A stretch of DNA of 64,000 nucleotides from Bacteroidetes bacterium SCGC AAA795-G10 (GCA_003130815.1 QFDA01000001.1:980631-1044630); one strand, 5' to 3'. Positions 47,525-57,130 are shown, counted from the stretch's first letter. Program-made: numbers and translations. The notes: generated by a model not told the origin, from the sequence alone.

Positions 47525-49813
47525 ATGAAAAAACTTAATATTCATCTAATTTACCTTATTGCTTTTAATCTGATCTTACTTAAAAGCCTTTTTGCACAAG
47601 CTCAACAGGGACATACCAATGAAAATAAATTCAGACAGCTATATGATGAGTTTGCTGAACCAAACAAATATCATAATGCTTCTGGTGCACCCGGGGTAGA
47701 GTACTTTCAACAAAAGGTAGACTACGTTATGGATATTGAATTAGATGATAAAAACTCCAAATTGTATGGGGAAGAGATAATAACATACACTAATAATTCT
47801 CCTGACAATTTAACTTATTTGTGGCTACAGCTTGATCAAAATATTAGAAAAAAGGATGCACCATCCTTATATAAAAACAGTTCGGGAAACTCTGTTACTC
47901 AGAGGCCCTCCTCGTTTTTGAAAAATTATATAAATGAATCCTTTGATGGTGGTTTTAATATCGAATGGGTTTTGGATACTCAAGGTAATCCTTTAAAATA
48001 TACTATCAATCAGACCATGATGCGAGTTGATTTACCAGAATCTCTAACCCCAAACGGAATTTTTAAATTTAAAATTAAATGGTGGTATAATATAAATAAT
48101 CGATTGGAATATGGTGGTCGTTCAGGTTACGAGTATTTTGAAGGTGATGGAAATAAAGTTTTCACTATAGCACAGTTTTTTCCAAGACTTTGTGTCTATA
48201 ATGACGTTGAGGGTTGGCAAAATTATCAATTTTGGGGTAACGGAGAATTTGCATTGGAGTTTGGAGATTATCAGGTTAATATAACAGTTCCGTCAGATCA
48301 TATTATGGAGGCTACAGGAACGTTACAAAATCCTAAAGAAGTCCTTACCAAAGAGGAATACAAAAGATTTGTTGCTTCCAAATCAAGTTTTGAAAAACCC
48401 ATTATAATTGTCAATCAAGATGAAGTAAAACTAAAAGAGTCAGCTTTCTCAAAAAAGAAAAGTACTTGGCGATTTAATGCAAAAAACGTGAGGGATTTTG
48501 GATTTGCTACATCTAGAAAATTTATTTGGGAAAGACAAGCTTTAAAAGTAGGGAATCAAAAAGTGATGGCAGTTTCAATTTATCCAAAAGAGGGTAATCC
48601 ACTATGGGAAGAATACTCGACCAAAGCCGTTATACAAACATTAAAAACATATTCAAAGTTTACTTTTGATTATCCATATCCAAAAGCAGTTTCAGTACAT
48701 GCAAGAAACATAGGAATGGAATACCCTATGATATGCTTTAATTTTGGGAGACCAGACGAAGACGGTACATATTCGGATAGAACTAAATTTGGAATGATAA
48801 GTGTTATTATACATGAAGTAGGACACAATTATTTCCCGATGATTGTTAATTCTGACGAACGCCAATGGGGCTGGATGGATGAAGGGCTTGATACTTTTGT
48901 TCAGTACTTGACTGAACAAGATTTTGGTGTTTCTTATCCAGATGCTATTGGTGATTTAGAAAGATATCCTTCTAGAAGAGGTGATCCAAAAAAGATTGTT
49001 CCCTACATGGCCGGGAATCAAAATTTTATCGCTCCAATTATGTCTAATCCTGAAAATGTTTATCAATTAGGTCCCAATGCATATGCTAAACCAGCCACTG
49101 CTCTAAATATTTTGAGAGAAACTGTTATGGGCAATGAAGTTTTTGATCATGCATTTAAAACCTATGCTCAGAGATGGATGTTTAAGCATCCTACACCAGA
49201 AGATTTTTTTAGAACCATGGAAGATGCATCAGCCACTGATTTAGATTGGTTTTGGAGAGGCTGGTTTTATTCAACAGATGTAGTTGATATAGGAGTAAAA
49301 AATGTCAAAAGATTTTATTTCTCAGATACTCCAGATGAAAAAGCTTCTAATAGGCTTAAAGAATTTGGTTATGATTTAAATAATCTACCAGATATGGTTT
49401 TTAAAATAGATCAAGAAAGTGATATGTTTGATTCAGATTTAGCTAATGAGAGTGCAATAACAGGTTCACAAATACTTAGGGATTATTTAACGGAAGAGGG
49501 CATTGATCCTAAAACCAAATCACCAAAATATTTTTATGAAATTGAATTTGAAAAACCAGGTGGATTAGTTATGCCTTTAATTGTTGAGTATAATTATGCT
49601 GATGGAACGTCTGAACGAGTTTCATATCCTGTTCAGATTTGGAGAAAAAATGATTCAAGCGTAAAAAAAGTTATTGCGTCAGATAAAGAGTTGGTTGGAG
49701 TAACCGTTGATCCAGACCTTGAAACAGCAGATGTAAATTTAGATAATAATAATTGGCCAAAGCGGGAGACACCGTCAGATTTTGAAAAATTTAAAGAGAG
49801 AATAAAGGGATAG
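47525..49813 (+). CDS. M1-family metallopeptidase, exported, large form
   Basis: 762 residues with signal peptide. The zinc site is HEVGH (430-434) with Glu453 in WMDEGLDTF, spacing exactly 18 as in M1 enzymes. The exopeptidase motif equivalent of GAMEN is altered (GMEYPMICF), so aminopeptidase activity is less certain than in the other M1 at 53241. A long C-terminal part follows the catalytic domain; I saw no T9SS sorting domain. TATATTTG at 47498-47505 may be a promoter element, but no TTG sits at the right distance. Confidence 0.9.
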   Translation: MKKLNIHLIYLIAFNLILLKSLFAQAQQGHTNENKFRQLYDEFAEPNKYHNASGAPGVEYFQQKVDYVMDIELDDKNSKLYGEEIITYTNNSPDNLTYLWLQLDQNIRKKDAPSLYKNSSGNSVTQRPSSFLKNYINESFDGGFNIEWVLDTQGNPLKYTINQTMMRVDLPESLTPNGIFKFKIKWWYNINNRLEYGGRSGYEYFEGDGNKVFTIAQFFPRLCVYNDVEGWQNYQFWGNGEFALEFGDYQVNITVPSDHIMEATGTLQNPKEVLTKEEYKRFVASKSSFEKPIIIVNQDEVKLKESAFSKKKSTWRFNAKNVRDFGFATSRKFIWERQALKVGNQKVMAVSIYPKEGNPLWEEYSTKAVIQTLKTYSKFTFDYPYPKAVSVHARNIGMEYPMICFNFGRPDEDGTYSDRTKFGMISVIIHEVGHNYFPMIVNSDERQWGWMDEGLDTFVQYLTEQDFGVSYPDAIGDLERYPSRRGDPKKIVPYMAGNQNFIAPIMSNPENVYQLGPNAYAKPATALNILRETVMGNEVFDHAFKTYAQRWMFKHPTPEDFFRTMEDASATDLDWFWRGWFYSTDVVDIGVKNVKRFYFSDTPDEKASNRLKEFGYDLNNLPDMVFKIDQESDMFDSDLANESAITGSQILRDYLTEEGIDPKTKSPKYFYEIEFEKPGGLVMPLIVEYNYADGTSERVSYPVQIWRKNDSSVKKVIASDKELVGVTVDPDLETADVNLDNNNWPKRETPSDFEKFKERIKG

Positions 49814-49853
49814 TAACTTTTGGTAATCTATGAGCTTTTAGAAATTTTTTTAG

Positions 49854-50150
49854 ATGTTATATTTGTTTGAAATCAATCACATTTTGTTTATCAGTGGGGC
49901 AGAAATTGTTTTTGTCTTTTTTATAGTGTTACTAGTTTTTGGTGCTGATAAGATTCCGTCAATTGCTAAAACCCTAGCAAAAGGGATGACTCAAGTAAGA
50001 AGAGCTACTAATGACATAAAGAATGAAATACAAAATAGCGTAGATGTAGAAAGCCCAACAAAAAAACTTACCCAAGATTTTAAAGAAGAAGTAGACAAAG
50101 TAAAAAAGGATTTCGATGATCTTGGGGATTCTATCAAAAGAGAACTTTAA
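49854..50150 (+). CDS. tatA: Twin-arginine translocase TatA/TatE subunit
   Basis: 98 residues. One N-terminal membrane helix (about 9-29) is followed by the FG pair (29-30) and an amphipathic helix (IAKTLAKGMTQVRRATNDIK), then a charged tail. It oligomerises to form the Tat pore for folded proteins. No tatB or tatC lies nearby. The stop overlaps the convergent O-methyltransferase stop by 4 bases (TTAA). Confidence 0.9.
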   Translation: MLYLFEINHILFISGAEIVFVFFIVLLVFGADKIPSIAKTLAKGMTQVRRATNDIKNEIQNSVDVESPTKKLTQDFKEEVDKVKKDFDDLGDSIKREL

Positions 50151-50821
50151 ATTACCAAGCTTAATGATAATCCATCTCTAAAGGGAAGCAATAAGGTTTT
50201 AATTCTAGAGTCTTTTTTTAGTTTATCATTATATTTCTGAAGTGATATTGTACTCTCATCATTGGGGTCAGCTTTATTAATTACTTTTCCATCCCACATT
50301 ACATTATCAGAAATGATTAAACTTCCAGGTTGAGTTTTATTAATAACTTGCTCGAAATAATTGATGTAATTTATTTTATCAGCATCAATAAAAACTAAAT
50401 CGAATGGGCCATCAATTTTTGGTATTATTTCTAAAGCATTCCCAAGATGAGAATGAATTTTATTCTTAAATATACTTTTTTTAAAATATTTTTGTTGAAT
50501 CAAAACCAGTTCCTCATTATGATCTATTGTATGAAGTTCTCCATTTTCACAAAGTCCCTCAGCCAAACATAGTGAAGAATATCCCGTGTAAGTTCCTATT
50601 TCTAGTATTTTATTAGGTCTTAAAATATTTGAAATAAAACTTAGAAGTCTTCCTTGCAAAGGGCTACTCATCATTCTAGGTTGTAAAATTTTTTGATGGG
50701 TTTCTTTTTCTAGATCTAACAATAGATTAGGAATTTCGTCACTATTATCTAGTGCATAATTTGTCCATCGCTCATTGAAAAAAAGGTCTATATAATCATT
50801 CTGATCTTTTAGGTCTTGCAT
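50147..50821 (-). CDS. O-methyltransferase, Methyltransf_3 type
   Basis: 224 residues from the ATG at 50821. The track start at 50869 lies further inside the flavin reductase gene; the chosen ATG still overlaps it by 26 bases. The SAM motif ILEIGTYTGYSSLCLA and the acidic FIDADKINYINYFE with ISDNVMWDGKV (metal site) are typical of class I O-methyltransferases. The substrate is unknown. Confidence 0.88.
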   Translation of the reverse strand: MQDLKDQNDYIDLFFNERWTNYALDNSDEIPNLLLDLEKETHQKILQPRMMSSPLQGRLLSFISNILRPNKILEIGTYTGYSSLCLAEGLCENGELHTIDHNEELVLIQQKYFKKSIFKNKIHSHLGNALEIIPKIDGPFDLVFIDADKINYINYFEQVINKTQPGSLIISDNVMWDGKVINKADPNDESTISLQKYNDKLKKDSRIKTLLLPFRDGLSLSLVI

Positions 50822-51419
50822 ATTTGAATCTACTAAGAAGTTTAGTTTCGGAATAGCCATCCAAACCATTAATTGTAACTATACCTGCTTTGTCAAGTTG
50901 AACCCAACCATCATCTAAAAGCAAAGTTTGAGAAACAAAAATATGTTCAATACTAGCAATAATTAAAATGGTATCATTTTCCTTAATGTGGTATTCGTTT
51001 TTAAAGCTGCAACCCATTTGCAAAGGAGATTCTTTAACAAAAGGAGCCTGCCAGTTTTCTTTTTTTTCTACCTCAAAATTTGTCTTATCAAATTCTGATA
51101 TAAAATCTGGGTATTTGGCAGAAGTATGATGAGCGTCAGAAATCACTTTTTTTGTTACTGCATTTAATGTGAATATGCCTGTTGACTTAATGTTACTATA
51201 AGTGTGTCTTGGAACTGTGGTTGGTCTTAAGATAAAACCTATTAGAGCTGGGTTGCTTCCAAGATGTATAACTGAACTGAAGATTGCTAAATTTTCTTTA
51301 CCATCTAATGATTGAGAACCAATAAGATTTGCAGATTTATATCCAGTCACACTATTTATTAGATTAAGACGATAAACTTTGGAAAAATTTTTAAAGTCAC
51401 TTGAATTGAAATGATGCAT
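50796..51419 (-). CDS. Flavin reductase family protein
   Basis: 207 residues. The N-terminal SVTGYKSANLIGS and the FMN-binding SSVIHLGSNPALIGF region fit the flavin reductase (Flavin_Reduct) split-barrel family. It could supply reduced flavin to a monooxygenase or act as an FMN-binding oxidoreductase. It is followed by the overlapping O-methyltransferase gene. Confidence 0.85.
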   Translation of the reverse strand: MHHFNSSDFKNFSKVYRLNLINSVTGYKSANLIGSQSLDGKENLAIFSSVIHLGSNPALIGFILRPTTVPRHTYSNIKSTGIFTLNAVTKKVISDAHHTSAKYPDFISEFDKTNFEVEKKENWQAPFVKESPLQMGCSFKNEYHIKENDTILIIASIEHIFVSQTLLLDDGWVQLDKAGIVTINGLDGYSETKLLSRFKYARPKRSE

Positions 51420-51456
51420 TAATCAGAAATAAATTTGATTGAACTTTAATGTCAGA

Positions 51457-51663
51457 TTATGAATTTATTTTTTTATCGAATTTTAAAACAATAAATATTA
51501 TTATACTGATAGCAATCACTAAGGAACCTATATATAAATAATGGTCTGAAATTTGATTTGTAGAAAGGAAACCAGAAATAATCTTTTTATCTAAGAAAGA
51601 AATAAATAAACCAACTGGAATAAGAATTAAAATAATTATTAATGGTTTTGAAAAGTATTTCAT
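51457..51663 (-). CDS. Small two-helix membrane protein, unknown
   Basis: 68 residues, two membrane helices (about 8-23 and 44-61) joined by a short polar loop, with a basic tail (KFDKKINS). ATG start. It has no recognised family. The alternation of hydrophobic and charged runs and its place in the same strand order as the flavin reductase argue for a real gene, but support is modest. Confidence 0.45.
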   Translation of the reverse strand: MKYFSKPLIIILILIPVGLFISFLDKKIISGFLSTNQISDHYLYIGSLVIAISIIIFIVLKFDKKINS

Positions 51664-51732
51664 TGTTTATTTTTTAGATGCTAAATACTAGAGTTTTCAT
51701 AAATTTAGTAAAAATATCAAAAGATAAACTTG

Positions 51733-52158
51733 ATGATTACAATTAACATTTTTGTATACATGTGGGCAATATTTTTCTACCAAAACCAAGATGTTCAGGG
51801 CTTGTGGATTACAGAAGATGATGAAACAGGAAAGAAAAAATCTGAGGTTTTAATTTATAAAGAGGGAAATAAAGTCTATGGTAAAATAATTAATCTCATA
51901 TTACCCGAAGATAAAGGTAAACTTTGCCTTAAGTGTAAAGGTGAAAATAAAAATAAACCTATAGAAGGACTTGTGATTTTAAAAGACTTAATTTTGGAGG
52001 ACGATACATGGGATAGTGGTACAATTTTAGACCCAAAATCTGGAAAAATTTACGACTGTTATATTTCACTTGAAGATGACAATACACTTAAAGTAAGAGG
52101 CTTTTTAGGATTTTCTCTTTTAGGTAGAACACAGATTTGGAAACGCAAACTTGATTAG
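51733..52158 (+). CDS. DUF2147 domain-containing protein
   Basis: 141 residues from the ATG at 51733; the track's 51730 is a TTG. A short hydrophobic N-terminus precedes a beta-barrel-like DUF2147 domain (GLWITEDDETGKKKSEVLIY ... FLGFSLLGRTQIW). DUF2147 proteins are exported and of unknown function, often with a signal peptide as here. Faces the small membrane protein gene divergently. Confidence 0.85.
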   Translation: MITINIFVYMWAIFFYQNQDVQGLWITEDDETGKKKSEVLIYKEGNKVYGKIINLILPEDKGKLCLKCKGENKNKPIEGLVILKDLILEDDTWDSGTILDPKSGKIYDCYISLEDDNTLKVRGFLGFSLLGRTQIWKRKLD

Positions 52159-52246
52159 TTCTATTTAAGAGTTATATATATGATTAGTAAAAAGTTTTGT
52201 TATTCTTATTTGTATATTGTTAATTGTTAATCAAAAACCAAATATT

Positions 52247-52672
52247 ATGAATGAATTTGAAATTTTTCAAAATGCAAATTTAAACTTTATAAATAATGCT
52301 ATTTATCTTTTATGTGTTATTATAATGACAGCTTTAGCATTTTATCTTATTAGAAGAACCAGAGAATTAAATTTACCTACTTATGCGAAAGGTGTAATGA
52401 CCTTGTTTTGCGTTTGTGTAATCTTTTTTGGCTTACAAGTATCGTCTTACCTAGTTTTAGCTCAGAAGGGGATGTCATTACAATTATCTGAGTTACAAAA
52501 TTCCGGTGTAGAATTGTCTTCAAGTGCAATAGCTACTATAGAACGTTATGGGCATACTGCCGATATGGGTCCTGTCAGTTTGGCTCCAGACATACCCTCA
52601 ATTGTTATTTGGGCAACAATCGGCTTCATGTTTATTGGTGGGATTTGGTTTAAATATCCTGATCAGAAATAG
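52247..52672 (+). CDS. Three-helix membrane protein, unknown
   Basis: 141 residues from the ATG at 52247; the track's 52217 is a TTG that adds ten residues. Helices lie near 16-36, 53-73 and 117-135. The loop GYGHTADMGPVSLA-like stretch (RYGHTADMGPVSLAPDIPS) is conserved-looking but not recognised. It is followed by the only classic terminator hairpin after a gene in this window. Confidence 0.55.
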   Translation: MNEFEIFQNANLNFINNAIYLLCVIIMTALAFYLIRRTRELNLPTYAKGVMTLFCVCVIFFGLQVSSYLVLAQKGMSLQLSELQNSGVELSSSAIATIERYGHTADMGPVSLAPDIPSIVIWATIGFMFIGGIWFKYPDQK

Positions 52673-52680
52673 TATTTAAA

Positions 52681-52704
52681 AACCCTTCACATGAAGGGTT
52701 TTTT
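52681..52704 (+). terminator. Intrinsic terminator after the 52247 gene
   Basis: AACCCTTC / GAAGGGTT stem of 8 bp (52681-52688 with 52693-52700), 4-base loop ACAT, followed by TTTT. It lies nine bases after the stop codon of the preceding gene. Confidence 0.75.
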
Positions 52705-52741
52705 ATTTACATCGTATATTTATTAATATTTTAATTTTTAG

Positions 52742-53248
52742 GTGATTTCACAATTAAGTAAATTTTCTACATGCTCTGAAATATTAATTAACTCAGAGGT
52801 AGACAAAGTGTGGACTCTTTTAACAAAAACTTCGCATTTAGAATTAGTTCATCCATTTTGTAAATCACACAAAAAATTAGTTTGGGATGATAAAAGTAAA
52901 ATAGATCAACTTACTTACATAAATGGATTAACATATGAGCGTAATTTCTACAATTTTGAAAAAAATAAGGGGTTTAAATTAATGATTGGGAAAAAAGACG
53001 GGAAGAAGTCTAGAGTAGTTTGGAGATTAAACCCTTTAAATGAAAAAACACATCTATCAATAAGAGTCACCCCTTATATCTCTGAAAAATATCATTTAAT
53101 TACATATAATTTTTTATTAATATTTTATGTTCTCCCTTTGCTAAAAAAGTATTTAAATAGTGTTACCAAAGGGATTAAATTTTATTTAGAAGAAGGAATT
53201 TCAGTAAAACAAAATCAGTTTGGAAAACATAAATGGTTTTCTAGCTAG
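52742..53248 (+). CDS. SRPBCC/START-like protein
   Basis: 168 residues, GTG start. The N-terminal ILINSEVDKVWTLLTKTSHLELVHPF opening resembles polyketide-cyclase/SRPBCC proteins, which bind lipids or hydrophobic ligands in a deep pocket. The family match is by pattern only. The stop overlaps the convergent M1 aminopeptidase stop by 8 bases through the palindrome CTAGCTAG. Confidence 0.6.
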   Translation: MISQLSKFSTCSEILINSEVDKVWTLLTKTSHLELVHPFCKSHKKLVWDDKSKIDQLTYINGLTYERNFYNFEKNKGFKLMIGKKDGKKSRVVWRLNPLNEKTHLSIRVTPYISEKYHLITYNFLLIFYVLPLLKKYLNSVTKGIKFYLEEGISVKQNQFGKHKWFSS

Positions 53249-54929
53249 ATTTAATTTTTTTAAGTGTATGGTTTTTCAATACCCACATGTTAGGATCAAT
53301 AATAACATTCAATGGCTCTTTATCAGTTTTAATCTTGTATAATTTACTTAACTCTTTTAGGTTAATTTTTTCAATTTTATATTCATTTTCACCATAATCA
53401 ATACCAATTTCGATAGGCATTTCAATTATAACATTGCCTTTTTGAACCTGTTTAAGTTCTAGAGCAATTTCTTGTAGATTTTTTTCATATTTCCATACCC
53501 CTTCTAAAACTAAGTTGCCCGGTTTATAGAGCCACTGATCAAAAAACTTAGTCAAATCTTTTCCTGAGACGTCCTCCATAATAGTTTTGAAATCTTTTGT
53601 TGATGCATTTAAATCTTTATATTTTAAGTAATATGCTCTGATGCCTTTCCAAAATATTTTTGTCCCTAGGTGTCCTCTTAACATATGTAATATCCAACTC
53701 CCTTTTTGGTATGTTTGAACACTAGTAACATCTTTCATGTCCTTTAAATCATTGTGTATAACAGTATAATTAGGATTTTTTTGGTGAAAATTATCTACTG
53801 TTTTTTTACTAGATTTTAACCCTTTAATAAATTCATCTCGACCATATTCATGTTCAATAAATAATAATGTAAAATAAGTAGCAAAACCTTCACTAAGCCA
53901 AATATCGTCCCAACTAAATTCTGTAACAGAATTACCAAACCACTGATGTGCTATTTCATGAATAATTACATTTCTCCATCTTTCATTTCTGTCTCCTACA
54001 ACCGATTTATCACTATACAAAATAGCTGATGCTGCTTCCATTCCTCCACTTACACTATTGGACTGAATATTTGCTAGTTTTTCATAAGAGAATGGACCTA
54101 TATTGGTTTCATAAAACTCAAGGGCATTTTTAGTTGGGTACGAATAATCGTAAAAACCAGCATCTCTATCTTGTTTAAAAACCCAGGTTTGAAGTGATTT
54201 ACCTTTAAATTCGTCAAAATATTGAATAGCAAATTCTGCAACACCCAAGACATAGAGCCACGGGGCAATAGGAACTGATTGTTTCCAATGAGTTAGTAAT
54301 TTATTATCATCTAAATGTGTCTCTTCGATTTTTAAACCATTTGAAATTACTTGATAATGGTCTGGAGCGGTTACAACGAATTCACATTTAGCTTTATCAG
54401 ACGGATGATCAATTAATGCAAGCCAATGTCTTGCTCTGTTTGGCCAATTATCACTAAAAAAAGTTCTATCACCATATTTATTATTTCCTATATAGAGTCC
54501 CTCTTGTGGTATTCCTTTATAATTGATTTTAAACTGAACTCTGTCGTTTATTTTTGACGCGGTACTTAGAAAGATATACAAATTATTATTCTCATGAATA
54601 AACTTTAGTTTTTTATTATTAGAAAATAAATCAATAACCTTCATACCTTTTCCATTACTTTCATTTGATGAATTAACTAAATCCAATCTTATTTTCTTTA
54701 TACCATCTTCTTTAAACCTGAGATCAATAATTTCTTCACAGTAAATTTCATCTTTTTCATCAGATAAGGTGATGTTAAAGATGTAATTCAAAACATCTAT
54801 TTTCTGATTCTTTGGATATGGATCTGAATTCGCATAACAAGTTCTGTAAGGAGTTGAAATAATCAAAAACAAAAACAGAAGTATAATTTTATTGAAGATT
54901 GGAATAATATTTACTTGTTTATTTTTCAT
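53241..54929 (-). CDS. M1-family aminopeptidase, exported
   Basis: 562 residues with an N-terminal hydrophobic signal segment (about 10-30). Zinc site HEIAH (324-328) with Glu347 in LSEGFATYF, and the exopeptidase motif GGMEAASAI about 30 residues before it, close to the GAMEN motif. The compact length resembles bacterial M1 aminopeptidases without the long C-terminal domain. It removes N-terminal residues from peptides outside the cytoplasm. Confidence 0.92.
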   Translation of the reverse strand: MKNKQVNIIPIFNKIILLFLFLIISTPYRTCYANSDPYPKNQKIDVLNYIFNITLSDEKDEIYCEEIIDLRFKEDGIKKIRLDLVNSSNESNGKGMKVIDLFSNNKKLKFIHENNNLYIFLSTASKINDRVQFKINYKGIPQEGLYIGNNKYGDRTFFSDNWPNRARHWLALIDHPSDKAKCEFVVTAPDHYQVISNGLKIEETHLDDNKLLTHWKQSVPIAPWLYVLGVAEFAIQYFDEFKGKSLQTWVFKQDRDAGFYDYSYPTKNALEFYETNIGPFSYEKLANIQSNSVSGGMEAASAILYSDKSVVGDRNERWRNVIIHEIAHQWFGNSVTEFSWDDIWLSEGFATYFTLLFIEHEYGRDEFIKGLKSSKKTVDNFHQKNPNYTVIHNDLKDMKDVTSVQTYQKGSWILHMLRGHLGTKIFWKGIRAYYLKYKDLNASTKDFKTIMEDVSGKDLTKFFDQWLYKPGNLVLEGVWKYEKNLQEIALELKQVQKGNVIIEMPIEIGIDYGENEYKIEKINLKELSKLYKIKTDKEPLNVIIDPNMWVLKNHTLKKIKSS

Positions 54930-55004
54930 TTAAAAGTTCAAATATGTTGGCTTTAGAAGAATTTTAATAAAGTTAGATTGAATAAAAAAAATATTTTTTA
55001 TTCA

Positions 55005-57128
55005 CTATTTTTTGTCAATTATTTTAAAAGTAGTTTTTCTGTTTAGACTATGAAAATGCTCTGGTCTTTTTGAACATTTAATCTCTTTAATTTTAGCATT
55101 TAAAATTGATTTTTTTACTTCATTTAATTTTTCAGCTGCCTCATTATAAGTATCGAAAATTCCAAGGTTAACTTGGTAATATATATTAACTTTTATTATT
55201 TCGACTGATTTAGGATCTAATGATTTTTTTGTCACAAAATTTTCAGCACTAATTTTATTGCTGAAAAGTCCAACTGCTATAGTAAATTGATTTATAGAAC
55301 TTCCCTCCACCATACTTTCACCGAAAGCTTTTTCTTCAATTACTGTTTTAATATTTAATCTTGTTTTTATGTAATCACTTACAGTTTTTGTTCTTCGCTC
55401 ACTCAACTTTTGATTATATGTTCTTTTACCTTGACAGTCAGTGAATGAAGAAATTTCAATTTTTAAATTTGGATTATTATTTAAAATTTCAGCAATTGAA
55501 TCTAGTCTGGGGAAAAATTTCTCTTTCAATTCGTATTTATCAAAATCGAAATATATAGGTTTTAATAGATTCTCGTAGTTTATTAATTTTTGAAAATTCT
55601 TATTTTCTAAAGTAACTTTTATTTCCTTAGACTTCCCAAAATCACTAATAATCCTGTAAGAAAATGAATCTTTTTTAAATTCATTAGAATTTGCTCTATA
55701 CCAAAAAGTACCATTTGGATTTAAATTTAATTTTCCATGATTAACATCACTAACCATTCCGATTTTTAAAGGGATAAGTAGAGTTAAAGGATCATTTTTT
55801 TTCATTTTTACCCTATCATTTTTCAAAATGATATTAGATCCTACTACAAGAGTATCGGTTCCGAAAAAATTGTATAAATCTTCTTCCCCTTCAATTTTAG
55901 GCATAAACTTAAAGGCATAAATATCATCATCACCTTTGCCGCCTTTTCTATTAGAACTTATGAAACCAGTTTTTGTTTTTATATCTATTGAGAAAGATGT
56001 ATCGTCATATTCTGAATTAAAGGGCTCACTCAAAATAATATTCTCCCAGCGATTATAAATTTTATTTGTTGCTAAATAAATATTAAACTTTTGATCAGAA
56101 CCTTTGTTGGAGGAATAAAAAAGATACTTATCTGAAAAAATGAAGGGAAAAACTTCATCGTTTTTAGTATTGATATCTGGTCCCATATTCATTATTTCAC
56201 CTGCAATCTTATCATCTTTTATGTTGACGTAGTAAAGATCCATACCACCATATCCTCCAGGACGATCACTTGAGAAATACAATACCTTACCATCGGCTGA
56301 AATTGTTGGATGAATTGAAGAGTAGCCATCAAAATTTAATTCCATAAGTTTTGGCATTTCTTTTCCAAATTTATCAAGGGGAATTTGAAAAATTGCTAGT
56401 TGAATATTTTTAGTTTTTCTAACCTTACTTGTAGTCCTTGTCAGATATAACATTTTAGTTTCAGGGTTTAATGAAATAGGACCGTCTTGATAGATAGAAT
56501 TAAATCTTATTTTAAGTTCTTTAGCTGACTTAGTTTCGAATGTTGAGGTATCAATTTCGGTTTTATATAAATTGTAAATCTGATTTATTGATTTAATTTT
56601 TTTCCGTATGTATTTTTGATTACCTAAATAGAAAATTGATCCCTTTGCTGGGTCAACCATAAATGCACCGAACTCAGATTTTTGAGTATTTAGGTTTAAA
56701 TTTAAAACTTGATAATTTTTTGAATTTATATTCGTTTTTAGTTCAGTATTATTAGTAAGGGGTATTCTTTTGGCCTTTTCAATATATTCTTTAACCAACT
56801 GTTTATTTTCTGGAATTAAAGAAATGTAGTCATAATAATCAGTGACATTTGCGTAATCTGATTGAACCAATGGGTCTAAAACCTCCGCTGCCTCTTTAAT
56901 CCTTTTTATATTTTTTAATGACTTAGAGTAAATTCTTATAATATTTGGAAAAAGTGAGTCCTCAATGTTAGATAACCTCTCAACAACTTTTTCGAAATCT
57001 TTATTTTCAAAAAAATATTCTGCCCATCGGATATTATAATTTAAATCATTGTCAATTTTATCTGATTTTTTTTGACCCAGACTATAAAAACTTATTAAAA
57101 TTGAGATTATAAAAGCTGCTTTTTTCAT
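55005..57128 (-). CDS. OmpA-family protein with TPR, PD40 and SPOR-like parts
   Basis: 707 residues with signal peptide. Order: a helical TPR-like N-terminal part (about 25-115), a WD40-like/PD40 propeller (about 205-395; YFSSDRPGGYGGMDLYYV is a clear PD40 repeat), a cadherin/VCBS-like domain (about 420-505), then an OmpA domain (about 525-620) with the peptidoglycan-binding Asp and Arg (SSFTDCQGKRTYN, LSERR). After AFGES the usual NRRVE end of the OmpA fold is missing and a SPOR-like tail (INQFTIAVGLFSNK on) follows. It resembles PorE-type proteins that anchor T9SS parts to peptidoglycan. Starts 2 bases after porP. Confidence 0.88.
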   Translation of the reverse strand: MKKAAFIISILISFYSLGQKKSDKIDNDLNYNIRWAEYFFENKDFEKVVERLSNIEDSLFPNIIRIYSKSLKNIKRIKEAAEVLDPLVQSDYANVTDYYDYISLIPENKQLVKEYIEKAKRIPLTNNTELKTNINSKNYQVLNLNLNTQKSEFGAFMVDPAKGSIFYLGNQKYIRKKIKSINQIYNLYKTEIDTSTFETKSAKELKIRFNSIYQDGPISLNPETKMLYLTRTTSKVRKTKNIQLAIFQIPLDKFGKEMPKLMELNFDGYSSIHPTISADGKVLYFSSDRPGGYGGMDLYYVNIKDDKIAGEIMNMGPDINTKNDEVFPFIFSDKYLFYSSNKGSDQKFNIYLATNKIYNRWENIILSEPFNSEYDDTSFSIDIKTKTGFISSNRKGGKGDDDIYAFKFMPKIEGEEDLYNFFGTDTLVVGSNIILKNDRVKMKKNDPLTLLIPLKIGMVSDVNHGKLNLNPNGTFWYRANSNEFKKDSFSYRIISDFGKSKEIKVTLENKNFQKLINYENLLKPIYFDFDKYELKEKFFPRLDSIAEILNNNPNLKIEISSFTDCQGKRTYNQKLSERRTKTVSDYIKTRLNIKTVIEEKAFGESMVEGSSINQFTIAVGLFSNKISAENFVTKKSLDPKSVEIIKVNIYYQVNLGIFDTYNEAAEKLNEVKKSILNAKIKEIKCSKRPEHFHSLNRKTTFKIIDKK

Positions 57129-57130
57129 AA

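Noticed and set aside
47525-49813. T9SS sorting domain on the large M1 peptidase
   Set aside because: The C-terminus (ending KFKERIKG) has neither the type-A nor type-B sorting pattern, so the protein is called exported through its signal peptide only.
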